From the NCBI GenBank assembly GCA_016841425.1, contig JAENZE010000006.1:8362-72361 (forward strand): a stretch of DNA of 64,000 nucleotides. The letters run 5' to 3'. This stretch comes from Syntrophomonas sp. (GTDB lineage: Bacteria > Bacillota > Syntrophomonadia > Syntrophomonadales > Syntrophomonadaceae). The notes beneath the pieces were generated by a model. It had not been told where the DNA came from. It did no database searches and saw nothing but the letters and a program-made list of their open reading frames with translations. Below, in pieces: positions 18,374 through 26,551 of this stretch. Within the stretch, counting starts at the first letter, position 1; the number at the start of each line of letters is the position of its first letter. The position numbers and the translations under genes were made by a program.

Positions 18374-18403
18374 AATATACCATAAGCATCGGTTTAAGTG
18401 CAA
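18374..18403 (-). promoter_or_regulatory. SigA-type promoter for rpsB
   Basis: Minus strand TTGCAC (18398-18403), 18 bases, TATATT (18374-18379). The position gives a ~100-nt leader holding the hairpin at 18312-18342 before rpsB. No competing promoter is evident nearby. Confidence 0.6.
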
Positions 18404-18441
18404 GGAGATATGCAAAAAATCGGGGACCGGGTTGAAGTCTA

Positions 18442-18472
18442 AGGTGACAAAGGGACGATCCTTTTGTCACCT
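18442..18472. repeat. Short palindromic element, GGGACGATCC core
   Basis: Ten-base perfect arms AGGTGACAAA and TTTGTCACCT enclose gggacgatcct. The inner bases can extend the stem (AAAGG/CCTTT). It resembles the two larger palindromes at 59516-59572 and 61294-61410, which share a GGGAC-R-G/A-TTC-like core and arm sequences ending in TTGTC. It lies upstream of the rpsB promoter in an otherwise gene-poor insertion. Confidence 0.7.
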
Positions 18473-18549
18473 GGGATTAATTGCGGTATTAGATTATGTA
18501 AGATTTAAACTCATCAGGATTCCTGGAGTCTTCCCTTCCAACAGCCATT

Positions 18550-18636
18550 TCAGCAGTTTTTAGAAACCATATGATCATAATGTGGAAGCGTATCCAGTAG
18601 TCCATAAACCCGTTGAACAATATAATCAGCATCCAT
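18550..18636 (-). CDS. Possible 28-residue peptide (MDADYIVQRVYGLLDTLPHY...)
   Basis: A very short frame that starts with ATG six to seven bases after a perfect AGGAGGTGG ribosome site and ends at TGA after 28 codons. I do not recognise the sequence. It could be a genuine small protein or the surviving 5' end of a larger truncated gene; the strong initiation region argues that it was once translated. A 12-bp perfect palindrome (18658-18669) sits immediately upstream. The rest of 18400-18935 shows no other gene. Confidence 0.35.
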   Translation of the reverse strand: MDADYIVQRVYGLLDTLPHYDHMVSKNC

Positions 18637-18657
18637 AGAAACCACCTCCTATAAAAG

Positions 18658-18669
18658 GTAAATATTTAC
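18658..18669. promoter_or_regulatory. 12-bp perfect palindrome, operator-like
   Basis: gtaaatatttac reads the same on both strands and lies directly upstream of the ribosome site of the 28-codon frame at 18550-18636. The position fits a repressor site for that frame. No regulator is identified, so this is a candidate only. Confidence 0.3.
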
Positions 18670-18935
18670 TCACCTTCACTTTGGGTAATTTTAACACTTT
18701 TATTTTTCTGTGCATAGATAATGGGGTGTATATAAGTATTACCTATACACACACTTACCTATAGCTCTCAACCCAAATATAATAATATTTTTCAGAAGAA
18801 AACAAATCAAATTTTTTAAGGGTTAGTCCAGATTTATGACCTTGAGCTAGATCAAGTCCGATTTTGTTATCCTTACATGAATAATATGTATATTGCGTGC
18901 GTTGTGTACATAATATATATTGGAGGTGGAGGTAA

Positions 18936-19352
18936 ATGTTAATGCTTACTTTGAATGCTACTGACGTGCGCAAGGAGTTTTCAAGCTTCATTGATACTGT
19001 GGTAAGAGAGAAACCAGTTGCTTTTACCCGTAATCGCGATCAAATTCTGGCAATGTCTATAGACCAGATACAAATCTTGTTACAAGCTCTTTCTTTTCAT
19101 ATTAATTGGTTTGAAGAAGATGATGGCACAATCACTGCCAGTCTCGAAGAAATTGATATCGTTGTTAATGCAGAAAATATGGATAAAGCTAAACGGGACA
19201 TGGCAAATGAATTGATTGAATATTCATCTGAATATCTAAATAATTACCGTCTTTACAGCATTTCTCCCAACCGCCGGATGCATTTTCCTTATGTAATAAA
19301 AATATCAATACAGAAGGACATCGAAGAGGTTATAAAACTACTGGATGCCTAG
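18936..19352 (+). CDS. Phd/YefM-like antitoxin (putative)
   Basis: A 138-residue plus-strand protein, opposite to its neighbours. The N-terminal ~55 residues (LTLNATDVRKEFSSFIDTVVREKPVAFTRNRDQILAMSIDQIQILL) look like the Phd/YefM fold, which binds DNA and neutralises a toxin; the C-terminal half (DGTITASLEEIDIVVNAENMDKAKRDMANELIEYSSEYLNNY) resembles a HicB-like soluble region. The next gene, overlapping by 8 bp, is a small toxin-like frame broken by a frameshift. Two GGAGG sites precede the ATG; the third codon is another ATG. The family assignment is by eye and moderate. Confidence 0.65.
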   Translation: MLMLTLNATDVRKEFSSFIDTVVREKPVAFTRNRDQILAMSIDQIQILLQALSFHINWFEEDDGTITASLEEIDIVVNAENMDKAKRDMANELIEYSSEYLNNYRLYSISPNRRMHFPYVIKISIQKDIEEVIKLLDA

Positions 19353-19565
19353 CTGGAAAGATGTGAAGAGATTTTGTGAAAATGATGGTGGGAACAATAT
19401 AAAGTGAAAAGTGACCACTGGTATTATCGCAAAGTTATGGAAGATGGATCTATTAAACATACCAGAGTATCCAAAGGAACTGGAGAAATAAGATATAATC
19501 TGTGGCGTGAAATACGTAATAAGCAATTGCAAGTAACCCAGGAAGAATTCAACAAAAAAATTTAA
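19345..19565 (+). pseudogene. Small HicA-like toxin gene broken by a one-base deletion
   Basis: The frame starting at ATG 19345 reads MPSWKDVKRFCENDGG and stops at 19405-19407. The next frame, from 19392, reads EQYKVKSDHWYYRKVMEDGS and continues to a TAA at 19563-19565. Restoring one T in GGTGGG (19387-19392) joins the two into a 73-residue basic protein with DGW at the junction, the style of small cytotoxic translational repressors paired with Phd- or HicB-type antitoxins. The ATG overlaps the antitoxin stop by 8 bp, so the pair was a coupled operon. As read, the toxin would be truncated after 20 residues; a sequencing error cannot be excluded. Confidence 0.65.
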
Positions 19566-19699
19566 TCAGAGTTTATGTTGGTCTCTATACATCTTGAGAT
19601 ATAATTGTTAATTTTCCTTAACTGCAGCGATTTCTCCCGCTGCTATAAGCATGTCCTGTAGTCACTAGACAACTCAAAATTGGTCACGAAAAATTAGCC

Positions 19700-20260
19700 T
19701 TAGCTGCTCATATACTGCATATCCAGTAAGTTAATGATCAGACTCACTTCGTCCTGGCCTTTATCCAGTTTCTGTGCAATCTCTTTAGTTGTTAATCCCC
19801 GTTGATACAGGTTTTTTACCATAATATGAAAATTCTGCAGATCAAAATTCGGTGTTGTCTTACTCGGACTGACTTGAGGTGGTACTTCGTTCTCAGGGAT
19901 AGTTATACTATCTTTCTCCTGGGCATTTTCGGCTTTAATATCCTCTTTGAGTGAAGCTGCAGTAATATCTGGCTCTGATTCCGGACGGATCTCCCTTAAT
20001 AGTTGATTTTCCAGACCGACCTTTTCTAAAGAACGCTGCTGCTCAGCTGCTAGATTATCAACCATATTTCCCGAAACATCTATGACCTTATCCAACAATT
20101 GTTCAAGTTCGTCTTGAACTGCTCTGGCTTCGTCAACCAGTAAAACGAATTCATTGGTCTTTTGAACCACAAGTAAGCGGTTTTGATAGGTAACATACAT
20201 CACTAATAACACCATGATTAGAACAATAATATTAATAAAGGTAATAATCATATGCACCAC
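19700..20260 (-). CDS. SwrB-like (YlxL/DUF6115) membrane-anchored motility protein
   Basis: A 186-residue protein with an N-terminal membrane helix (MIITFINIIVLIMVLLVMYV), a coiled-coil stretch (~30-90), an acidic Pro/Glu linker and a C-terminal helix-turn-helix-like motif (LYQRGLTTKEIAQKLDKGQDEVSLIINLL). In B. subtilis swrB (ylxL) occupies the same place after sigD at the end of the fla/che operon and activates flagellar export assembly. Both architecture and position match; sequence identity is low, so a functional call is inference. It is the last motility gene before the toxin-antitoxin insertion. Confidence 0.7.
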   Translation of the reverse strand: MVHMIITFINIIVLIMVLLVMYVTYQNRLLVVQKTNEFVLLVDEARAVQDELEQLLDKVIDVSGNMVDNLAAEQQRSLEKVGLENQLLREIRPESEPDITAASLKEDIKAENAQEKDSITIPENEVPPQVSPSKTTPNFDLQNFHIMVKNLYQRGLTTKEIAQKLDKGQDEVSLIINLLDMQYMSS

Positions 20261-20584
20261 CTATATTTTAATATCGATATTGTGTCCCTTATCCGGGTGT
20301 GGATCAAACTCACCCATCGAATTCTCTTCATCGATCTCTGCTTTTTTTCTGGCTTCTTTTTTTGCCTTCTGGCCTGGTTTCTCTTTGTCCTTATGGGTTT
20401 TGGGTTCTGTTTTATGCTGATCAATCTCCCGGGTTGCCTGACTGTTTTTGGTGGTCTGAGCATTTATTGCCTGGGCAAATTCCTGTTGCTGCCGGTTCGC
20501 TCCGGTTTGTTCTGTTTGCTGTATCCTGGCAACTTCCCCAACTTTCTGTACCAGTACTTGCATGTCTAAACTTCTGATGGTCAT
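20261..20584 (-). CDS. Conserved-looking hypothetical protein of the flagellar cluster
   Basis: A 107-residue hydrophilic protein abutting the SwrB-like gene and 17 bp after the FapA-like gene. It begins MTIRSLDMQVLVQKVGEVAR, followed by a Gln-rich segment (20-55) and a very Lys/Glu/His-rich tail (~60-107), probably disordered or helical. I do not recognise a domain. Similar short Gln/Lys-rich proteins occur at this spot in other clostridial motility operons, judging from memory, so a role in flagellar assembly or its control is possible but unproven. Confidence 0.6.
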   Translation of the reverse strand: MTIRSLDMQVLVQKVGEVARIQQTEQTGANRQQQEFAQAINAQTTKNSQATREIDQHKTEPKTHKDKEKPGQKAKKEARKKAEIDEENSMGEFDPHPDKGHNIDIKI

Positions 20585-20601
20585 AAATAAACCTCCCTAC
20601 C

Positions 20602-22005
20602 TTAACGTAAGGCCGCTTTTCTTATTTCTCCATCTTCAATTAAAAATCGGGCATGTTTAACTAGATCATTCACGACATAGATCTGATCTCCGATAGTGAT
20701 ACGCACCCCTGGATACACTACCTCCAATACTCTAACCTCGGCATTTTGATACCTTCTCATTTCCTTTTCCAAGTGCTCAAGTCGATTATCAATCTCCTGC
20801 AGTTCGTTGCGCAGAGTTGTATACTGGTCCAGCAATTTAATAAGGATTTCTCGTTTCTTTTCATTAAGATTTTCAACTGCGATGCCGCTTTTATTATATA
20901 CCTGGAGATTGTGGGCAATGTTTTGGAACTCTTTGTTTTTGACGGTCTGACCTTTAGTCAGTTTATAGTATTCTTCTTTTATATAAGGATTGACTCCGAC
21001 TTCCACAATGGTCTGGGTTGCTAACTGTGACCCTAATACTTTGGATTCAACTTCTTCAGCAGCCTGAATTACACCTCCTACAATTATTGCTTTGTTATCC
21101 GTTACTCTGACACCCTGCCCGGCTTTAATGTGCGATTGGATGATGGCTTCTTTAGCCAGTACATTGCAGCCCGCCTCCACCACGGCGTTTTCTATGAAGC
21201 GAGCCACGACATTGGTCCCCGCTGCTACTTTACCTTTCATCTTGCCATTTATGCCGCCCTTAACGACGATACTGCCATGGGCAGTCACATCTGCTCCCTC
21301 TACCGATCCTTGCACCTCGATGTCTCCACCGGCATTCACTTTAAATCCAGTTGTCACATTTCCTCTGATGGCTACGCTCCCTATAAAATCTATATTTCCT
21401 GAAGAGTAATCTACATCTCCTATCACATTAAATACCTGGTTTATGTCAATCTTGTTATTGATAAAACTCATATGTCCATCTATAGCAGCATATAAATGAA
21501 TTCCCTCACTGTCAGATACAGTATTCTTGCCTCGGGGCAGGTTAACGTCTTTAGGATGTTTGGCAGGTATAATTTTACCGAATACATCAGTCCCGGGAGC
21601 ACCTACCCGATAGGGTATCTTCGTTACCAACAGATCACCTTTGCGCACATTATTCACGAGACCAAGATTATGAAAATCCACTTTGCCTGAATCGTCGATT
21701 CTAGGCTGGGTACTGGTTTTGGATTGAAATACATACTCTAAACGTGCATCTAATCCATCAATGGGCGCAATCCCCTGTGCTACCAGGATTTTGCGTTCCC
21801 AATTATTATGCTGCAGCGCCTCCCTTACCCGCTTTTCGTCGATACCAAAAACAACCTTTTTATCCTGTAAAGCTTGTATAGCTTTTTCAACCGAGCACCT
21901 GCTCCCGTTCTCAGAAGGCCTGGTTATCAAAATATGGGCCTTCATTTTATCATTGTCTACATAGACTTCGACAACGCTGTCTATTACATTCACCTTCTCA
22001 AGCAA
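20602..22005 (-). CDS. FapA family protein (DUF342)
   Basis: A 467-residue protein of the DUF342/FapA family: an N-terminal alpha/beta region, then a long right-handed beta-helix-like stretch with repeated Gly/Val/Ala turns (GSVAIRGNVTTGFKVNAGGDIEVQGSVEGADVTAHG and on to ~350), and a C-terminal coiled coil (LLDQYTTLRNELQEIDNRLEHLEKEMRRYQ). Members are often linked to flagella and polar placement (FapA controls FlhF in Vibrio) or surface structures. It lies directly behind sigD in the fla/che operon. The TTG at 22005 follows a GGAG site closely. Confidence 0.8.
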   Translation of the reverse strand: MLEKVNVIDSVVEVYVDNDKMKAHILITRPSENGSRCSVEKAIQALQDKKVVFGIDEKRVREALQHNNWERKILVAQGIAPIDGLDARLEYVFQSKTSTQPRIDDSGKVDFHNLGLVNNVRKGDLLVTKIPYRVGAPGTDVFGKIIPAKHPKDVNLPRGKNTVSDSEGIHLYAAIDGHMSFINNKIDINQVFNVIGDVDYSSGNIDFIGSVAIRGNVTTGFKVNAGGDIEVQGSVEGADVTAHGSIVVKGGINGKMKGKVAAGTNVVARFIENAVVEAGCNVLAKEAIIQSHIKAGQGVRVTDNKAIIVGGVIQAAEEVESKVLGSQLATQTIVEVGVNPYIKEEYYKLTKGQTVKNKEFQNIAHNLQVYNKSGIAVENLNEKKREILIKLLDQYTTLRNELQEIDNRLEHLEKEMRRYQNAEVRVLEVVYPGVRITIGDQIYVVNDLVKHARFLIEDGEIRKAALR

Positions 22006-22020
22006 CCTTCTCCCCCCAAT

Positions 22021-22800
22021 CTAGCTTTTGCAGAGCATAAATTTCTTTTTGCTCAAGCTGCCTCTCATTCGCAGTATGGCTTTGGTATGCAACTGGGATA
22101 TCCTTGATTCAGATAAATCCAATACTGCTCCAATTTCCTTTAAAGTTAAACCTTCATAATAGTACAAGTAGATTACCTTTTTTTCCTTTTCAGGTAACTT
22201 GGATATTGACCTTACTAATAATTCTTTGGTCTCTTTATCGCCAACTAACTCTAATGCGTCTGCGGCATTTTTGTCTTCCAGAACATCAACTATGCGTTTT
22301 TTCCTCTCGCTCATATTCTCCCCGGGAATAAAGTCGTCCAGGGAAATCATCGAACTGCAGGAAACATCTTTTAACAGGGTGTAAAATTCCTTCATCTTGA
22401 GTCCCAGCTCTTCAGCGACTTCTTCGTCGGTAGCGGCTCTACCCAGACTCAGTTCCAGTTTTGCAAAGGCTTTTTCCAGGTCTTTCCCTTTCTGCCTTAC
22501 TGACACCGGCACCCAATCCATGGAACGGAGTCCATCAATCATTGATCCCCTGACCCGGGTTATAGCGTAAGTTTCGAATTTGATATTTCTCTGGTGGTCA
22601 AATTTTTCTATCGCATCGATTAAGCCTTCTATGCCGTATGATATAAGTTCATCAACTTCAACTACTGAAGAAAGAGTAATTGCCAGCCGGTTAGCCACAT
22701 ACTTCACCAAATGGGCATACTGAATGATTAATTCATCTCTCGCTGTTGATATGTTTTTTTCCTTATACTCGACCCATAACGCTTTTTTATCAATGTTCAT
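22021..22800 (-). CDS. sigD: RNA polymerase sigma factor for motility (SigD/FliA)
   Basis: Sigma-28 family factor of 259 residues that transcribes late flagellar and chemotaxis genes. Region 2 is LIIQYAHLVKYVANRL...ELISYGIEGLIDAIEKFDHQRNIKFETYAITRVRGSMIDGLRSMDWVPVSVRQK; region 4 (GLTLKEIGAVLDLSESRISQLHTKAILRMRGSL) is the typical FliA end. It abuts cheD without a gap and is followed by the FapA-like gene, as in the B. subtilis fla/che operon where its distance from the promoter limits its expression. No flgM is visible in this window. Confidence 0.94.
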   Translation of the reverse strand: MNIDKKALWVEYKEKNISTARDELIIQYAHLVKYVANRLAITLSSVVEVDELISYGIEGLIDAIEKFDHQRNIKFETYAITRVRGSMIDGLRSMDWVPVSVRQKGKDLEKAFAKLELSLGRAATDEEVAEELGLKMKEFYTLLKDVSCSSMISLDDFIPGENMSERKKRIVDVLEDKNAADALELVGDKETKELLVRSISKLPEKEKKVIYLYYYEGLTLKEIGAVLDLSESRISQLHTKAILRMRGSLSKKKFMLCKS

Positions 22801-23286
22801 TTATATTGTTCGCTCCCCATGACCAATAGTACGGATTTTCAAATCCCCTGTTTTCGGATCAAAAACGATGGTCCGGCCAAAATTGCCACCGGTATCTTTG
22901 GCCACTACTTTGATACCGATACGTTTCAAATGCTCTTCCACCGCCAGAGTGTTTCGCTGACCGATATTCATTATATTGCTGTCTCCAACAAATTTGAACA
23001 TCTGTGCGCCTCCGGCAATTTTTGCAATTATTTTAGAAGCACTAGCGCCATTTTTTATCATTTCTTCCAAAATCATTTCTACTGCAGTATCTGCAAATTT
23101 AGCTTTATTCTGGCTCCTTTTAGATTGGATACTTGATGGAAGCATTATATGCGCCAGGGCTCCAAACTGATGGGCTGGAGAACATACACAGATACCTATA
23201 CATGATCCTAAGCCCGCTGTAAGCAGTTTTTTAGGAGCAGCAGCAATTTTTAACTCGGCCATACCTACTTGAATAATGTTATCCAC
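22801..23286 (-). CDS. cheD: Chemoreceptor glutamine deamidase CheD
   Basis: About 161 residues. CheD deamidates receptor glutamines and, with CheC, feeds back on receptor activity. The catalytic Cys lies in LLTAGLGSCIGICV, the His in GALAHIMLPSS and a Thr/Ser later in VVAKDTGGNFGRTIVFDP. The GTG at 23286 is preceded by GGGGTGA at seven bases and overlaps the cheC stop by one base (TAGTG), so the two are translationally coupled. An upstream TTG at 23292 is the alternative start. Confidence 0.94.
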   Translation of the reverse strand: MDNIIQVGMAELKIAAAPKKLLTAGLGSCIGICVCSPAHQFGALAHIMLPSSIQSKRSQNKAKFADTAVEMILEEMIKNGASASKIIAKIAGGAQMFKFVGDSNIMNIGQRNTLAVEEHLKRIGIKVVAKDTGGNFGRTIVFDPKTGDLKIRTIGHGERTI

Positions 23287-23909
23287 TAACAATTCACCCC
23301 AAGCGCTTGTAATATGGTGCTTAAAGATTCGGAATCAGGCATCATAAAAAAGTGTCCTACTATTTCTTGATCTTCCCTGGTAAACATGGTTTTTAACACC
23401 AGAACATCATCGACTACCCCTCCCACCTGAGCCAGAACACCATTCAGTATGGCTCCGGCCATATCCGCAGCCAGGGCTGGAATTGAAGTTAACAACTTCA
23501 ATTTGGTAAAATGTGATAGTGCATTAAGGTAGGTGGCTGAAATTATGTTTCCGACTTCCATTATTACCGACGTTTCCAGGTCCCCTGAAATTCCAGCTCC
23601 TGTTTCGCTGCTGTTCCTTCCCAGAATCATATCTATTAGAAGAACTGCTCTTTCAATAGGAAGCATGAATAATATGCTTCCGGTTATAGATCCGCTTACT
23701 GCAAAGTAGAGGCCACACACCGGCACATCTGCTCCGCCAACCAGTTTGGCTACATCATCAAAAGGCAGTATAGTTACCTCGGGAACACTCATGTCAATCT
23801 TGGCTTGTACCATCTGGGCTAAAGCTGTTGCCGCATTTCCGGCCCCTATATTGCCGATCTCTCTGAGAGCATCTAATTGTATGCATGATAATTCAGTAAA
23901 ATCTTTCAC
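23286..23909 (-). CDS. cheC: CheY-P phosphatase CheC
   Basis: A 207-residue CheC. Both phosphatase motifs with the paired Glu and Asn are present: LREIGNIGAGNAATALAQ and IMEVGNIISATYLNAL, so the enzyme should be active. It dephosphorylates CheY-P and is stimulated by CheD, encoded next. I choose the GTG at 23909, seven bases after GAGGAG, because the resulting N-terminus (KDFTELSCIQLDALREIGN) matches the Bacillus protein; an in-frame GTG at 23924 overlaps cheW and lacks that spacing. Confidence 0.93.
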   Translation of the reverse strand: MKDFTELSCIQLDALREIGNIGAGNAATALAQMVQAKIDMSVPEVTILPFDDVAKLVGGADVPVCGLYFAVSGSITGSILFMLPIERAVLLIDMILGRNSSETGAGISGDLETSVIMEVGNIISATYLNALSHFTKLKLLTSIPALAADMAGAILNGVLAQVGGVVDDVLVLKTMFTREDQEIVGHFFMMPDSESLSTILQALGVNC

Positions 23910-23920
23910 CCTGCTACTCC

Positions 23921-24409
23921 TCACTCCCCTTGCTCAGAGGTTTCACCTACTAATATCTTTTTCATATCCGGTAAAATTAAGAGTCTGCCTGATACTTTGG
24001 CTACACCTCTGATTTGTTCAGCATTTACGGAAGTATAAACATTATCTACCGTTTCGATATCCCTGCTGTTTAGCCTGATTACCTCCAAAACCTCATCAAC
24101 TATTATTCCAGCTTTGACTTCATCAAATTGGCAGACAATGATTCGTCTTTCCTCTTCTGACCCAGATGTTTGCAGGCTAAACTTGGTGTGCAGGTTCAGA
24201 AGCGGAACTATGTTGCCTCTCAGGTTGATAACTCCTTCTATGTATTTTTCCACCCTGGGGATACGGGTTATATTTAACAACCTTATTATTTCCTGAACGT
24301 GAAGAATGTCCATGGCATATTCTTCTTTTCCTAATCTGAACACTACCACCTGTGTTTCCGTACTGTCCTGGGTTACTGCCCCTTCCTGCCGACTCTCCAT
24401 TTTCTTCAT
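23921..24409 (-). CDS. cheW: Chemotaxis coupling protein CheW
   Basis: A 162-residue CheW that links CheA to the receptors. It carries the SH3-like double barrel typical of the family: VVVFRLGKEEYAMDILHVQEIIRLLNITRIPRVEKYIEGVINLRGNIVPLLNLHTKF, then IVDEVLEVIRLNSRDIE and a C-terminal LILPDMKKIL. A hydrophilic N-terminal tail of about 18 residues precedes the fold. It lies 16 bp after cheA and 11 bp before cheC. Confidence 0.95.
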   Translation of the reverse strand: MKKMESRQEGAVTQDSTETQVVVFRLGKEEYAMDILHVQEIIRLLNITRIPRVEKYIEGVINLRGNIVPLLNLHTKFSLQTSGSEEERRIIVCQFDEVKAGIIVDEVLEVIRLNSRDIETVDNVYTSVNAEQIRGVAKVSGRLLILPDMKKILVGETSEQGE

Positions 24410-24425
24410 TGACTATGCCTCCTTC

Positions 24426-26447
24426 CTAGAATAGTGTTGCAATATCGATAATAAGCCTCACATTACCATCACCAGCCACAATGGCTCCTGCAATACCAGG
24501 TATGTTTGATAGTGTCCTCCCCAGTGATTTGATAACTATCTCCTGCTGCCCGATCAGTGTGTCTACCACCAACCCAATTTGATGCTCTCCTTTGCGTACC
24601 ACCACTACATACAACTGCGACCCGGGTATATCTTCTCCCGGTACACTCAAGATGTCCTTAAGCCTGAATAAAGGCAGAACATCCCCTCTTAATATAATCA
24701 CTTCCTGGTTTTGTATCACTTTTATATCAGACTGGTTTATTAATGATGTTTCGTTTACTGAGCTTAACGGTATGGCATAAATTTCATCTTTAACAGAAAC
24801 CATTAAAGCCTGTATAATTGCCAGAGTTAGCGGCAGTTTAATTCTAAATTTCGTTCCCTGGCCAGGTTTGGTTTCTATTGATATTTCTCCATTAATCGAT
24901 TCAATTTTAGTTTTGACTACATCCAGTCCAACCCCCCGACCCGAAATATCGGTTACCTGCTGGGAGGTGCTGAATCCCGGAGTAAAGATGAATCTATGAA
25001 TTTCACTATCGGTAAGCTGCTGAGCTTCACTCTGACTGACAATTCCCTTTTCTATAGCCTTGGCTAAAACAAGATCCGAGTCTATGCCTTGTCCGTCATC
25101 CTGAACATCAATATATACGTTATTGCCCTCATGTTTGGCACTTAAGATTAACGTGCCCTGTCCTGGCTTTCCAGCAGCTATCCGTTCCTCAGGCAGTTCA
25201 ATTCCATGATCCAGTGCATTTCTTAACAGATGAACCAGAGGATCTCCTATTTCATCAATAACGGTTCTGTCCAGTTCAGTTTCCTTGCCCTCCATGATAA
25301 AATCAATTTCCTTGTTAAGCTCTTTGGCCAGATCTCTTACCATGCGGGGAAATCGGTTAAACACCTGTTCAATAGGTACCATTCTCACTATCATAACTAC
25401 CGATTGCAGATCGGCACTAATTCTATCCATTTGCTCGATGGTTTCGTTTAACTGTGGTATCTTATTGGTGGCACCAATTTGTTCCAAACAACCTTTATGC
25501 ATCACCAATTCGCCAACTAAATTCATAAGCATATCAAGCCGGTCGATGTCGACTCTAACAGTCTTTCTGCCTTTTGGGGTCTGTCTGATATCTGCTTCGG
25601 CCTCGGCGTTGACTTCGGGATTTTTCTCTATTTTCTTACTTTTGTTATCCTGTTCAGGTAAGTTCAACATACTTTCATCAAATTTGGTCATTGAAACAGT
25701 TATTTCAGATATATTGTTAATTCTTTTGTCAATCTCATCAAAAGCCAGGTTGCTGATAAATAGCAGTTCAAATTCACTGTCAAATTTTCCCTCATCTAAA
25801 TCCTGTACGTGTGGATTAGACTTGATTATCTCTCCGTCTTCTTCTATGTTTTTGAATACCATAAATGCTCGTACTGCTTTCATCATGCAGTCCTGATCTA
25901 CTGATATCCGGGCGTAATAAATATTGTTGCCGGCCGATATAGCTTCCTTAATGACTGCGACATCAAAGCTGTTGAAATCAAATCCCATCAACTGCTTCTC
26001 TTCAACTTGCTCGTACTTGTCCTCAACTGCTGCTCCATAATCGGTACTTTGCCGGTGATAATTGCCGCTTTGAATATCTTCCAGCATGTTTATCAGGTCA
26101 GTATTATCCAGATTGCTGTTTCCCATCGACTCCAATTTGTCGATCATGCACTGCATCCTGTCAAAACATTGAAATAATACATCTACTACTTGAGAATCAA
26201 CGTCTAATATGCCTTCTTTTAGAGCACTCAATACATTTTCCATATGGTGAGTTAAATCGGCTACATCTTCAAAACCCATTGTAGAAGCCATACCTTTTAA
26301 AGTATGAGCAGCTCTGAATATCTCATTAAGACTGCTTGTATTACCTGAGTTTTTTTCTAATTCAAGCAGGTTTTCATTTAGTATAGTGAGATGCTCCTTG
26401 CTCTCATCCAGAAAAATATCCATATATTGAGACATATCAATCGCCAC
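24426..26447 (-). CDS. cheA: Chemotaxis histidine kinase CheA
   Basis: A 673-residue CheA. P1 Hpt domain (1-~105) with the phosphorylated His near residue 48 in IFRAAHTLKGMASTMGF; a P2-like middle (~155-265) for CheY/CheB docking; P3 dimerisation (~290-345, VRVDIDRLDMLMNLVGELVM); P4 kinase (~350-535) with N box LLRNALDHGIE, DDGQGID and GRGVGLDVVK; P5 CheW-like domain (~540-673). All catalytic boxes look intact. GTG start preceded by GGGGGTG at seven bases. A 140-bp gap to cheB contains a small frame at 26462-26551. Confidence 0.96.
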   Translation of the reverse strand: MAIDMSQYMDIFLDESKEHLTILNENLLELEKNSGNTSSLNEIFRAAHTLKGMASTMGFEDVADLTHHMENVLSALKEGILDVDSQVVDVLFQCFDRMQCMIDKLESMGNSNLDNTDLINMLEDIQSGNYHRQSTDYGAAVEDKYEQVEEKQLMGFDFNSFDVAVIKEAISAGNNIYYARISVDQDCMMKAVRAFMVFKNIEEDGEIIKSNPHVQDLDEGKFDSEFELLFISNLAFDEIDKRINNISEITVSMTKFDESMLNLPEQDNKSKKIEKNPEVNAEAEADIRQTPKGRKTVRVDIDRLDMLMNLVGELVMHKGCLEQIGATNKIPQLNETIEQMDRISADLQSVVMIVRMVPIEQVFNRFPRMVRDLAKELNKEIDFIMEGKETELDRTVIDEIGDPLVHLLRNALDHGIELPEERIAAGKPGQGTLILSAKHEGNNVYIDVQDDGQGIDSDLVLAKAIEKGIVSQSEAQQLTDSEIHRFIFTPGFSTSQQVTDISGRGVGLDVVKTKIESINGEISIETKPGQGTKFRIKLPLTLAIIQALMVSVKDEIYAIPLSSVNETSLINQSDIKVIQNQEVIILRGDVLPLFRLKDILSVPGEDIPGSQLYVVVVRKGEHQIGLVVDTLIGQQEIVIKSLGRTLSNIPGIAGAIVAGDGNVRLIIDIATLF

Positions 26448-26461
26448 CTGGCCACACCCCC

Positions 26462-26551
26462 TTAATCTTTCTTCTTATTACTCACAAAAGTTCTTACAGG
26501 TCTAAAACAACAACAGTTTCTCCTACCTTCTCGTATTACCACCCTTCCCAC
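26462..26551 (-). CDS. Possible 29-residue basic Cys-rich peptide between cheB and cheA
   Basis: A short frame from GTG (26551) to TAA (26462) with AGGGGTGAT six bases upstream; an in-frame ATG at 26569 would add six residues. The product is strongly basic with three consecutive Cys (GRRNCCCFRPVRTF) and ends KKKD. I recognise no family. It fills most of the only gap above 100 bp in the chemotaxis part of the operon, and may be real or chance. Confidence 0.25.
   Translation of the reverse strand: MGRVVIREGRRNCCCFRPVRTFVSNKKKD

Noticed and set aside
18755-18991. 78-residue minus-strand frame across the antitoxin start
   Set aside because: It overlaps the promoter and start of the antitoxin, has no ribosome site and no recognisable sequence.
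20248-20569. Overlapping frames on both strands around 20250-20580
   Set aside because: The minus-strand 107-residue frame fits the operon direction and spacing; the others lack ribosome sites and overlap it fully.
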